Positions 47,008 through 58,319 of a DNA stretch of 64,000 bases are shown here, one piece after another. Under the pieces are notes generated by a model. That model ran no database searches, was not told the DNA's origin, and was given only the letters and a program-made list of their open reading frames with translations. Every line of letters starts with the position of its first letter. Position 1 is the stretch's first letter. The translations under genes and the position numbers were made by a program. Origin of the DNA: Cordilura impudica (taxonomy: Eukaryota; Arthropoda; Insecta; Diptera; Scathophagidae); assembly GCA_963682025.1 (NCBI GenBank), contig OY821518.1, positions 18,202,422-18,266,421 on the forward strand. Reading direction: 5' to 3'.

Positions 47008-48304
47008 TAAAGGGTCCGCCATCTAACGTTTTTTTTTTTTTTCAACTAGTGCTCATTTCGTGAATGGTAACACCTAGCTCATGTCTGATTTGACAGATAA
47101 TTAGTTTTATCCTTCCGCTGAACAAATATGGTTGTGTATACGCTTGAACAACGCTGGGAAATATTGCGAAATTACTTTGAAAATCATGGTAATATTGCAG
47201 AATGTGTGCGAAAATTGCGTACGGATTTTGGAAGAAGAGAAGCACCGTCAGCTCCGTATGTTCGTTATCTTGTGAAAAAAGTGAAAGAAACTGGCATCCT
47301 CATCGATAAACCAAAGCGTGAAAGCCAAAAACAGTGCATACACCCGAGAATATTGCTGCTGTGGCAGAAAGTGTGCGTGAAGCGCCATCAACATCAATTC
47401 ACCGTCGTTCTCAAGAATTGAACATTTCGGAGGCATCATTGAGACGAATTTTGCATAAAGACCTTGGTATGACGCCATATTGGTTCAGGAGTTGAAGCCA
47501 ACTGACCATCCAATGCGTTTTCACTTCGCTAAGTGGGCCTGCCATCGACTTACAGAAGATGCCGATTTTGCCAAAAAAATCATCTTTTCAGATGAAGCTC
47601 ATTTTGATCTTGGCGGGTATGTAAACAAGCAAAATTGTCGCATTTGGGTACAAAAAACCTGCACGCATACATTGAAAAGCCGATACACCCAAAACGAGTC
47701 ACTGTTTGGTGCGGATTTTGGTCCAGAGGCATAATTGGGCTATTTTTCTTCGAAAATGAGCAAGGAGTGGCCATTACAGTCAATGGCGATCGTTATCGGG
47801 CCATGCTGAATGAATTTTTGTTCACAAAAATGGGCGAGGAGGATACTGGCAACATTTGGTTTCAACAGGATGGCGCTACGTGCCACACAGCCGAAGCTAC
47901 ACTCGATGTTTTGCGCCCTGTTTTTGAAGATCGCATTATCAGCCGCAGAGCTGATATCGTTTGGCCACGTCGGAGCTGCGATTTGACACCGTTGGACTAT
48001 TATTTGTGGGGTGCCCTCAAAGATAAGTGTTACGCCAACAAGCCAGAGACAATTGACGCTTTAAAGGACAATATTCGCCATTGGTGAAATACAGCTGCAC
48101 ACAATCGATAATGTGCTTCAAAATTGGGCCGATCGTGTAGGCTATTGCATGGCCAGCCGAGGCAGCCATTTGAATGAAATTATTTTCCATTATTAACCGG
48201 AAGGATTGTACTTTCAAATAAAAAAAAAAAGAAAATTGAGATAATATTCAGTAGTTTTTTTTTATATTTTCAAAAAAAAAAAAAGTTATTTGGCGGACCC
48301 TTTA
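47008..48304 (+). mobile_element. DD41D mariner with perfect 16-bp inverted ends
   Basis: TATAAAGGGTCCGCCA at 47006-47021 matches the reverse complement of 48291-48306 exactly; this includes the TA target duplication. The element is about 1.3 kb, usual for mariner, and holds one frameshifted transposase. Confidence 0.92.
47128..48196 (+). pseudogene. DD41D mariner transposase, frameshifted
   Basis: Starting at MVVYTLEQRWEILRNYFENH it reads, over four or more frames, the helix-turn-helix, the HRRSQELNISEASLRRILHK segment, QELKPTDHPMRF, then the catalytic motifs IFSDEAHF, WFQQDGATCHTA and CDLTPLDYYLWG. With the usual assignment 41 residues lie between the second and third aspartates, defining DD41D as in the rosa group. 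Frameshifts fall near 47325, 47475, 47640 and 48085; the final segment ends ASRGSHLNEIIFHY. All catalytic acids persist in the DNA, so it died by indels, probably recently, given the perfect ends. Confidence 0.92.
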
Positions 48305-48340
48305 TAAGCATATTATTGACCATTTTGAAAAAATAGGAAA

Positions 48341-48500
48341 ATGAGTGACGAAAAATGCAGATCATATTGCAAAAAATTAAATATGTTTTGTTTTGTGTGT
48401 GGAAAATTTACACCGAAAAAACATCGACGACATCGACGACACCCACTGAAGAAATGCCAAAAGTATGATCATGCACCTGAATTTACGGGCCTCACATGTT
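48341..48500 (+). pseudogene. Fragment of a cysteine-rich transposon-associated domain
   Basis: The frame MSDEKCRSYC KKLNMFCFVC GKFTPKKHRR has a C-x3-C...C-x2-C arrangement followed by a basic run. It looks like the N-terminal zinc-binding domain of uncharacterised arthropod proteins that are often tied to repeats. It is cut off after ~50 residues by the Jockey-type LINE fragment. Confidence 0.4.
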
Positions 48501-48504
48501 TTAG

Positions 48505-49803
48505 TGCATTAAACAAATGGTGGAAATTACGGCTATAATAAATGTCTTAAATATCTTCCAAAAAAATTGCATAAATTTTTAAACGTTATTTTAAACTCAT
48601 GTTTAAAACAAAGCTACTATCCGTTAGATTTCAAGAAAGCAAAAATTATTCCAATTCGAAAGCCGAACAAAACTGCAGATAACCCCTCTTCATATCGTCC
48701 AATTAGCCTATTGTCATCTATAGGTAAAATTTTCGAGAGAATTGTAAATGAAAAACTAATGTTCTTTATTGAATCCAACGGAATTTTTCCTAACCATCAA
48801 TTCGGCTTCCGAAAGGAGCACAACACAGTTCAATCCTTAGTACGAATCAGAAATTTGGTAACCAAAAATTTTGACCTTCAAAAATCAACGGGTATGGTAC
48901 TACTAGACGTCAAAGCTGCCTTCGATTCTGTGTGGCACGATGGCCATATTTATAAGATGATTAGATTTAACGTCCCCAGTTATTTAATTAAAATAATCGA
49001 AAGTTTTCTATCTAGTCGCTCCTTTAAAGATTATATTGGTTCATTATGTTCTGAAGCTTTTAGTATACCTGCAGGATGTCCCCAGGGCTCCTGTCTTTCA
49101 CCTATTTTACATAACTTGTATACTTCAGATTTGCCCCATCTTGAAAGTTGCACCATGTCCGTATTTGCAGATGATACAGCAGTATTATGTTCCGATATAC
49201 TCTCTGAAAACATTATTTCCAACCTTCAAAGGGATTTAGAAAAATTAACAAATTATTTCAATAAGTGGAAAATAATGCTCAATCCTGATAAAACGCAGGC
49301 TATATATTTTACACGAAAAAGAAATCTTGTTATATTCCGCAAAGAAACATTATTTTTTTAAACACGGAAGTTCCATGGGAACAAAAAGTAAAATATTTAG
49401 GAATAATTCCTGATCCAAAAATGATATTTAAAGAGCATGTACAGTACACAATGAACAAAGTGAATATTCTGACCCGCGTTCTTTATCCTTTTATAAACCG
49501 AAACTCTGCTCTAAGTATAGAAAACAAAAGATTAATATTCAAACTAATTTTTCATGCCTTAATATTTTATGCAGCTCCTATGTGGGCTAAAAGTGCAGCC
49601 TGTCATATTAAAAAACTTCAAATCGCACAAAACAAATTACTCAAACTTATGTATAATCTTCCATGGTTTTTTCCTACACTAAGGCTTCACACAATTTCGA
49701 ATATAGATCTTGTTGTTTCTAGGTTAAACAAACTGACTACAAACTTTTATTCCAGATGCTTTTGTTCTGAACACTCCTATATTAATGAATTGACATCAGC
49801 TTA
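48505..49803 (+). pseudogene. Jockey-type LINE (D), 5' truncated reverse transcriptase
   Basis: The reading begins mid-RT (LKYLPKKLHKFLN) and continues through PSSYRPISLLSSIGKIFERI, NHQFGFRKEHNTV, the active-site segment VKAAFDSVWHDGHIYKM, PAGCPQGSCLSPIL and the FADD box (SVFADDTAVL), then thumb residues. A frameshift at about 49357 leads to the C-terminal part (49421-49803) with FYAAPMWAKSA and KLLKLMYNLPWF. There is no RNase H. The frame ends where a MITE is inserted. Motifs such as YTSDLP with FADD point to the Jockey clade. Confidence 0.88.
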
Positions 49804-49947
49804 GCTAGTTTTTAAGATATCAGTTAAACCTAGTTTTGTTAAACCCAGAATTCATTCATCAATTCCTTTATGAATTTGGACATATCTGAAAAAATTAATT
49901 CTCGGTTTAACCAAACTAAGTTTAACTGACATCTCAAAAACTGGGCC
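49804..49947. mobile_element. Near-palindromic MITE (~144 bp)
   Basis: The two halves, starting agtttttaagatatcagtta and (in reverse) agtttttgagatgtcagtta, pair over ~50 bp, leaving a small loop. TA (or a TTA/TAA pair) borders the ends. It is inserted at the 3' end of the LINE D frame and supplies its stop codon. Confidence 0.8.
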
Positions 49948-50100
49948 TAAGTGGTTTTTATTTAAATAAAAAAAAGCTTCAAATAGGTTTTTTTAAATTT
50001 TGCCTCCAATAGTATTATATGTATATATGTATATAATTTTGTAAATTACTATTAATTATAAAGAAGAAAAAGTACAAAAGCTTGAACTATTTATATATAT

Positions 50101-52819
50101 GGGGGATTTCATGTCAAGTGCACCAACTTTTGAAATCGATGTCTACCGATCGGGATGAAATTTGCACCAAGGTTAGTCCTATTAGATAGTAGTTTAGACA
50201 CAATTTTTCAATAAGATCGGTCCAGATCTCTCTGAGTTAGAGTTGATCAAAATTTGACATTTTGGCCAAACAGGTGTTTCTTCTCATCCATGTAACTTAT
50301 TACCTATTGTTCTTAGAAAATTTTCTCCCAAATAGTTTAGATAGCTATTTCTTCAATATTTCGGAAAAAAATACTTAAAAAAAAAAATTTAGACTTTTTT
50401 TGCTAAATTAAAGCATTTTTGCCTTTTTTTCAAAAAGGGCATTTTTTTTCATAAGAAAGCTTAAGATTTTTCCTTTAAGAGCTTTTTGGTCGCTTAGTGG
50501 GATGGGAGTGGGTTATCTATCAAAATAAATGTTTTGTAACTCAAGACAACGGTTTTCCAATTTTTCACAAATGCACTATTTTTAATTTTTTCCTATTTGT
50601 GTGAAAAACCTTACAAATAAAACTTATACTGAGAAACTAGACAAATTAACCTTTCCGAAGGTATGTAATATGCCTAAATAAAATTTTATACCCTCAATAC
50701 TGTAATACCCACAATATGTTAACCTCAGAAAAAAAATCACTTTTTTTCTATAGAAATGTTGAACAATTATTTTTTTATTTATTTGTAATAATAATATATT
50801 TATAATAGTTATAATAAAAATAAATAGATAAATTATTTAATAAAATTTAATCTTAAAACATTAGATCCAATCATATCATAACTATTTTATAGTTAATTTA
50901 TTGTAGCTGATGAAGTATTTAAATTTTGTCAAAAATTCAGTCTTTCATCCAGCTTATTTGTCGAATTTAGTTGCTGCTTTTTTAGCCAATCCTTTCTTGG
51001 CGTTACTAGGTTCAGCTGTTGATTTCGCTGGTGTTTTTTTTTTTTTTGACTTTTGAAAGAAATCGCATTGAGTAGAGGCAGAAAACTTTTTCATCTCGAG
51101 TCTTCCATCGACAAGCGGTATAAAAGCATGGTATTGAGCTGTGCCATCGATTGTTATCGCAGCATCGAATCTGTTCTTTAGTGTTTTCAATGTTTCCTCA
51201 TAATCCTCTTTGCTACTAAAAACTATTTTAGTTTCTTTACAATAATTCTTTGTCCAATGGAATAAAGCAGTCGCATCTCAGATGCGATATTGATGAGAGC
51301 ACTGGAGGCTATATTTCGCTGCATTTCTTTTTTTTGCCCCAATACCATCACATGCTCCTTTACCATGAGCAGTAGGATGAAAATGCCACTCAGCTGGCAT
51401 TCCAAAATCTTTTTCATGAGCCATAAGATTTGCGAAGCTACTTTTGTTTTTAAAATAATGACAAGCTCCGTCCGAAACGTAGTATACCTTCTTTACTGTA
51501 AATTTAGATTTTAGAAAATTTAGTATTCTCTTCTGGTACTCATAAACTGCAACGGTATCATGTTTTAAATCGTTGGATATGATTGCCATACTTTTGTGTT
51601 CCATTTTTCCATCTTTCATGTAGTAAATAACTACTGTGAATATAGTTGCATGGTCGTTATTGAAGTGGAATGCTTGTATGGCATCCTGAAGAACATATTT
51701 ATAGTTTTCTGCGAAATCATATGAAATAACGCATTCACCAGACTTCAAATGTATCTTAAAATCCTCGAAGAATGACCATTGCTCTTTGATTAAAAAGTCA
51801 TGGGTTCTCAAGTTTAGCAATCCTGTACACATTTCTTCCACAAAATCATCCACATTTAAAATGATTGTTTTCAATGTGCATCCGTCAGTCTGAATCCAAG
51901 AATCAAATTTGACCTCCTCTATATATTCTCGATCTAAAGAGTTGATTAAATTTTCTTTGATGAATGTGGTTTTCGGGCAATCGGTACATTCACCTAAGTG
52001 GCAAGAAGTTGTTGCATTAGGACACATAGTCAATTTAAGGCAATCGCGGTAATCATGTAAATCTTCTGCCGAATCACCTGTTAAATACTTTAGTTTGATT
52101 TCCTTCAACATAAGTTTAACATTTTCATGGTAAATACAAACGCATACTGTGTGAGTTCCGCTGCTTCCTGCCAAAACGCTATGTTTTGGCCTCATTTGGG
52201 TAAATTTCGTGAAGCAAATAACTCTTTCAGGTTATACAGAACCATTCTCTTCTGTTATGTTCTGAAGATATGTTACATACCTTTGGAAAGGTTAATTTGT
52301 CTAGTTTCTCAGTATAAGTTTTATTTGTAAGGTTTTACACACAAATAGGAAAAAATTCAAAATAGTGCATTTGTGAAAAATTGAAAAACCGTTGTCATGA
52401 GTTACAAAACATTTATTTTGATAGATATCCCATTCCCATCCCACTAAGCCACCAAAAAGCTCTTAAAGGAAAAATCCTAAGCTTTCTTATGAAAAAAAAA
52501 ATGCCCTTTTTGAAAATAAAGGCAAAAAATGCTTTAATTTAGTAAAAAAAAAAGTCTAAAATTTTTTTTTTTTTAAATATTTTTTTCCGAAATATTGAAG
52601 AAATAGCTATCTAAACTATTTAGGAGAAAATTTTCTAAGAACAATAGGTAATAAGTTACATGGATGACAAAAAACACCTGTTTGGCCAAAATGTCAAATT
52701 TTGATACCCTCTAACTCAGAGAGTTCTTGACCGATAAAATAGGACTAACCTTGGTGCAAATTTCATCCCGATCGGAAGAATCGGTTTCAAAAGTTGGTGC
52801 ACTTGACATGAAATCCCCC
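50101..52819 (-). mobile_element. DNA transposon with ~560-bp terminal inverted repeats, unclassified
   Basis: The left end (50101-~50671) and the inverted right end (~52268-52819) match over ~560 bp, starting GGGGGATTTCATGTCAAGTG and staying ~90% identical by eye. ATATATAT on both sides (50093-50100, 52820-52827) fits an 8-bp duplication but is low complexity. One transposase-like pseudogene lies between. The right arm begins very close to the protein start, so the N-terminal coding part is missing. Confidence 0.88.
50954..52195 (-). pseudogene. Transposase-like protein of an uncharacterised family, one stop codon
   Basis: The frame starts MRPKHSVLAGSSGTHTVCVC. Visible features in order: a cysteine cluster C-x5-C-x4-C-x2-C (MCPNATTSCHLGECTDCPKT, residues ~57-76), VISYDFAENYKYVLQD (~165-180), HFNNDHATIFTVVIYY, VYYVSDGACHYFKNK (~246-260), EWHFHPTAHGKGACDGIG (~276-293). 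The Asp residues in SYDFAENY and VSDGA and an acidic residue in the HGKGACDG motif look like a DDE/D-type nuclease set, but this is inference. An in-frame TGA at 51278-51280 interrupts; the frame continues (ALFHWTKNYC..., AQYHAFIPLVDGRLEMKKFS) to a Lys/Ala-rich end at 50954. I recognise similar proteins as uncharacterised repeat-linked proteins of many animals, without a superfamily name. Confidence 0.7.
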
Positions 52820-52910
52820 ATATATATTGTTAGTAAAAAATATAAATTATTATAAATTTGAGAATACTAATATTAAAAAAATTAATAAAAATGTAAATAA
52901 AGATTAAACA

Positions 52911-53694
52911 AGTAATAAAATTATAGTCGGTCTAGACCGACTATACGATACCCTATATCATGTATTTAGAGACCCTATCTCTTAGGCCCAACTAACTGGA
53001 CATAGAAAATAAGCAAAAACCAAATTTAGGTGGGATTTTTATTATTTTTTTTGGCTGCAGATATGAAAAAGTTCATATCGGATGCTATATCTATATAGGG
53101 ACTTGGTCCAAAAATGGACCGATCCTGATCATGTTTGGTAAAGTCTCTTGTATTTTGCAAAAATATATACCAACAAAAATTGAGAAGAATCAGTGCAATA
53201 TTTTTGTTTTTTAATAGATTTAAGTGAAGATCGGGAAGCAGCTCTGTATGGGGTCAAAGGCATTATTTTTGGACTACTCATTAATGGATGTAATGAACGC
53301 ATACAATTCCAATTTGAGAAAGATTTATATGACAATTTGGATCTTATGGCAATTTATGTCGATTTCATATGGGTAATTTGTATGGGGGCTAGGTCTGAAC
53401 ATGGACCGATTCTCACCAATTTCAATAGCGTTCATCCCATGGCCGATAAAAGCTTATATACCAATTTTCATCAAAATATATTCATATATGCGACCTGCAG
53501 TTTGATTACAAGGTTTACATGGACACACAGACGGACGGACGGACGGACGGACGGACATTGTTAAATCAACTCAGAAAGAGATTCTGATTCGATCGGTATA
53601 ATTAAAGATGGGTCTAGGTCAAATATTTTTGGTTGTTACAAACAGCAGCACAAAGTCATTATACCCAAAGCACATAGTGGTATAGGGTATAAAC
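52911..53694 (+). repeat. TAGTCGG-family repeat, copy G (full length)
   Basis: Complete, with the perfect 24-bp palindrome at 52922-52945, the ACGG tract at 53533-53555 and the hairpin-like end tagtggtatagggtataaa. Close to copy C. Confidence 0.92.
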
Positions 53695-56135
53695 ATCGAG
53701 AACAAATAAATTATAATAAATATTAATTGACATTGTACAGAGGTAACATATAAAAATTTAAGAATTATATATTTTCATTTAATCTTTCATACTTAAAAAA
53801 ACTTTTTTGTTGACATTTTGACTCAATCTGAACTTAGGGTTCAGTATATTCCAAAAACTAAAATAATCCGTACTATTTCACTAAAGAAAGTTTACCGAAA
53901 AAACCAACAGCGTACAAGATAGAGACCAATAAAAATTAATCAGTCATGTAAAAAAATGTTGATTGAAACCATCGTGATAACTCGAAAAACTGACGATTTC
54001 GTTCAATTCATAAGGCCCCAAATATTTGGCGCATGTCTTTTTACTCAACTAGCAGAGTATAGTTGACCATTTAACAACTTTTCTAAAACTAAGTTTCTTC
54101 GATTGGAATACCACATAAAATACTAAGTAGTATATATTCCAACGGCTTACTGCTAAATTTTTAATATGCGTTAAATTCTATTTTCAAATGGTATGTAACC
54201 GTCTTTAGTTAGCAAGGAACCCTTGCCTTGGACATTTATAATTTAAATATACAAGTATTCGTATTTATATTTGCAAGCACCAGAACAAACTTAGTATTCA
54301 CCGGAAATTTGTCGTTAAGCTTTGTAAATTGTGTATGTTTTTTGAAAGTATGTTTAACAAGTAAGTACGAGTATATTTGCATTCCATTAACAACATTACA
54401 TGCTATTTTATTTACAAAGTCCAGTACACGAGAATCAAAGCACTTGCTGTTAAAAAATGTTTTCGAAATAATTTGAGAAAAGAATGAAAATAAAAGAAAA
54501 AAAAAACATATGTTGGTTCAACAAGGATAAAATCGCAGATTTTAATTATATTCAATTTGGTTTTGTTGCTTTGCAACTTTCTTCAACAGAATTTGGTTAA
54601 TGCTCAAAGGAGCCCAATAGCAAGTTGGTCGTTTTTATCTTAATTAAAATCTAGAGCTAAACTGTCAAGACCTAAAGTTGATGTTTGGTAGCGAAGAAGG
54701 TTTAAATATATTACATCCTTTAAACGTTAAAAGATTTTTTTTCCTTAATTTTTGCCACACTTGATTAATGACTTTTTAAGGAGTATTTTCTATTTTTTTT
54801 TCGACTCAATTTTAGCCTCTAAAACAAGCAGGAAAATTAGTGTACATTTATATTTATTTAATGATAAGAGAAGGTTTGTAAAAGTGGTCAAAATCCCATT
54901 TATATATTTGCAAATAACAACGAAAGAAATTAATTTAAAGAAAAGCTGTGGTTTTTTCTTTTAACAAATCTTAGTTATTTTTAAAATAAAATATACTTGT
55001 TTTATTTAAATGTTTAATGTAAAACATTTCCATTAGCCAACATTTTGTTACTTTATTACATTGAAATCATACCAATTACATTTACAATCTCATTTCCATT
55101 TGCTAAAGGTTGATGGCAACTAAATGTAAGTAACTTTTCTGTTTTATTGTGATTAAAAACTGTATAAACTTTGATATTATTGCCTTTGTTGTTGACATGG
55201 TTGTACTTAGTAAGAGTATTTCCCATTTGCTCACAAATTTTCATTTGAAAGTTTTCGCATTTCATTCAGAGTTACAAACAATGACCACAGTTTTTTAATT
55301 TCAATTGAAAAAGTTTCCCGTTTTTTTCCCTTATTTTCTTAGAAATATTGAAAATATACTGTAAGTTCAATTTATAACCCTGGGTTATATCATTTGGTTC
55401 TTAAGTTTTTTTTTTTTTTTTTTTTTTTGATATCACTTGCCATTCTGTCTTTTTATGTTAATGGAAAAATTGTCATTGAAATGCGTGATATTTTGAGCAT
55501 TTGTTTTCAGTTCGTTTCCATTATTTCTATTACCGTAGTTGTTGTTTTGAATTGAGCTGAGTTGAGTTGAGTGTAATTCATCATTAAGTTTTGATTAAGT
55601 TTGTGTAATTGTGTGGCAAAAAACTTTCTTGTTTAGTATTCTTGTTTATTCTAATTTGAAATATTTTACAATTGAATCTACAATATTCTTGAACAAATAA
55701 CAGCAAGAGTGGGACATTACTAATTAAAACTTTGCTTTTAATTTATAATGTTCTGTTGTTGTGAACAAGTTTTATAGTATTTACTTTTAGAATTTTAAGG
55801 GCTATTTTTAGCAATCTTTGGCAGATATAAATAATCATGAATTTGGTATTTAAATCTATATAGAGATAGAACTTATAACTTTACAAAATAGCTCTTACTT
55901 AAAGGTTTTTCCGTTTACAAATCTAGCACTTAGCCGAAAAAGTTTAAATATTTAACATGAGAGTTTCATTGTACGATAAGCTTATGAATAATATAAAACG
56001 TTATTGAAGTTCAATCTCCAAAAGGTTTGGCCCTTTTTGGGCACAATCTAATTCATTGGAATTTTAAGGGTTTTTAATTTTGCTGAACACTGTACGAGAT
56101 AAGTCAAAAAAAAAAACCCAAGCAAATACTAATCT
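53695..56135. other. Unique AT-rich DNA; one unassigned 69-residue frame
   Basis: No element is recognised. On the minus strand 55265-55056 encodes MKCENFQMKI CEQMGNTLTK... with an in-frame TGA directly before the ATG; composition is protein-like but no domain is recognised. It may be an eroded exon. Simple repeats (T-run near 55410, gagttgagttgag near 55560) are also present. Confidence 0.3.
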
Positions 56136-56139
56136 GGTA

Positions 56140-56837
56140 CAGAAGATAAGCATAAACCAAATCTGAGTGGAATCTTTTTAAATTTTCTTGCATGCAGATC
56201 TGAAATTAAATTCGTTCTAGACCGACTATAGGCTACCCCATATCATGCTTTTAGGTCCAACAAATTGCGTTTAGAAAATGAGCATAAACCAAATCTGATT
56301 GGAATTTTTATAAAATTTTTTGCCTGCAGATGTAAAGAAGTTCATATCGGATGCTATATGTATATAGGGACTTGGTCTAGAAATGGACCGATTCTGACCA
56401 CATTTTGTATGGTCACTTACTTTTTGCAAAAATTTAAAAAATCCAAATTTGAGAAAAATTTTTGAAATATTTTTGTTTCTCTTTTGTAGATTTAAGTGAA
56501 GATTGGGAAGCAGATTTAAATGGTGGCTAAGACTAAGAATGGTCTATAAAGCTTATTACTGGACTACTCATTAAGGCATGGAATAGACACATACAGATCC
56601 AATTTGACCAATTTCTATGGGAACTAGGTCTGAATGTGCACCGGTTTTAACCGATTTCAGTAGCATTCATGCTGTGGACAAACTTCATCAAAATATATTC
56701 ATATTTGATTACAAGATTTACATGGGCACACAGACGGATGGACAGACATCGCTAAATTTACTCAGAAAGTGATTCCGAGTCGACCGGTATATTAGAAGAT
56801 GGAACTTGGTCAGATATTTTTGGTAGTTATAAACATC
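56140..56837 (+). repeat. TAGTCGG-family repeat, copy H (old, rearranged)
   Basis: Landmarks: ctagaccgactataggctac, aaaccaaatctga (twice, near 56150 and 56288, so there is a local duplication), agttcatatcggatgctata, gatttaagtgaagattggga, acacagacggatgg and tggtcagatatttttggta. The right end is replaced by a mariner fragment. Confidence 0.75.
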
Positions 56838-57003
56838 AGACTGGATGAAGAAATTATGAAAAAAATTACTCCACTTAAATCAGAAAAAACCTTGTACCAT
56901 CATAGAAATGAACAGCGCATTCATCTACGTTGGCTTCATAAAAATTTAAGTCTATATTGCGAATTATTTCCCTACTCGCCGTGATCTCCAGATCTGGCCC
57001 CAG
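56838..57003 (+). pseudogene. Mariner transposase fragment
   Basis: The frame LDEEIMKKITPLKSEKTLYH followed by HKNLSLYCELFPYSP and, after a TGA, SPDLAPA matches the segment of irritans-type mariner proteins between the QDNA-type second catalytic motif and the SPDLAPSD third motif, but the second motif has decayed (HHRNEQRIH). It is cut on the right by the A-rich tail of LINE B. Confidence 0.7.
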
Positions 57004-58216
57004 CGATTATTATTTTATTTCTTTTTTATTTTTTTATTTTTCTTTTTTTTTATTAACCAACACTCAGGGGATGCCCCCTACAAATGCAGTGCATTGTGTT
57101 GATTTCAGGAAAATAGGTTGTGGGAAGGAGGAAGTAGTGTTTGTGGATATTTGACTTAAATTTTATTAGATTATAACTGTCAGGAAAGACCTCTGCGGGG
57201 AGTTTATTCCACATACGGCTAGTTCGACTGATAAACGAATTCTCTCCGTAATGCGTTGTGCGTTCAACTGGACAATAGACCACAAACGGATGTGATCTAC
57301 TAGATAAGCGGGTAGAGCGAACCGAAACTCGGGCACTTGAAATAAGTTCGCTAATCTCAGAAGAACATTTCCCATGGTAGTATCTATAGAATAGTGCTAC
57401 ACAACCCACATTCCGACGGTGTTCCAATGAATCAATAGAGTTGAATACCCTACTGTCATTGATGAGCGTCAATGCCCTCCTTTGTACGCGGTCCAGTGGC
57501 TCCAAAATAGACTTTGAAGCTCCTGCCCATATATGGGAGTTGTATTCCATTTTCGGTCGGATGTAAGTGGTATAGATTTTAAGGAGATCAGAAGGAGTGA
57601 AGTAATGTTTACACCGTTTTAGAAAACCAAGACACTTGAATGCTTCTTTCGACACTTGAAAAACATGCTCGATCCAACGAACATCTCATTGAATTCTCAT
57701 GCCTATAACATCAAATGTATCCGATTCCTCAATACCTATACCACCCATATATACAGATGACATTGTTGATTCCATGGCCCTACGGGTCAACATACAGCAT
57801 TGAGTATTCAGCGCATTAGACTCAACCCTATTCGCTTTACCCCACTCTGAGATTGTTAGCACGTCTTGATTTAGAGTGTCATTCATTGTCTGCCTTCTGC
57901 CCCCAACCTCCAAGAGGCTAGGCCTACAATTAATGGAAATGAATGACTAATGCTGCTGTCATCTGTTTGACCAAGAAGGTCGTTCAGAAAGATTAGGAAA
58001 CGGGAAGTAGAAAGAACGGAACCTTGGGGTACCCCTGAATTAAGCTGAAACTCATTAGATGAGACCCCATCAATAACAACACGTATTGTTCGGTCTCTGA
58101 GAAAACTCGATATAAATCGAGAGAAGTCATTACCGATCCCAAATGCAATATGCATTGATATCAATGCACCGTGCCACACACGATCGAATGTCTTGGAAAT
58201 ATTCAGAGCAACCACT

Positions 58217-58239
58217 TTAGGTTAGGTTAGGTTAGGTTG
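58217..58239 (+). repeat. TTAGG-type tract at the 3' end of the RNase H LINE
   Basis: Four TTAGG/GGTTA units. Identical in sequence to the ancestral insect telomere repeat, but here it is the 3' tail of a truncated LINE. Confidence 0.85.
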
Positions 58240-58319
58240 GAAGTGGCTGCTGCTCCAAGGACCAGCACACTTAGACTCTGGGGTCCGTTGCGATACCACG
58301 GGATGAATGGGTGTTCCCC

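Noticed and set aside
58217..58239. Telomere or interstitial telomeric repeat
   Set aside because: Only four units, placed exactly at the 3' end of a LINE, so they are better explained as its tail.
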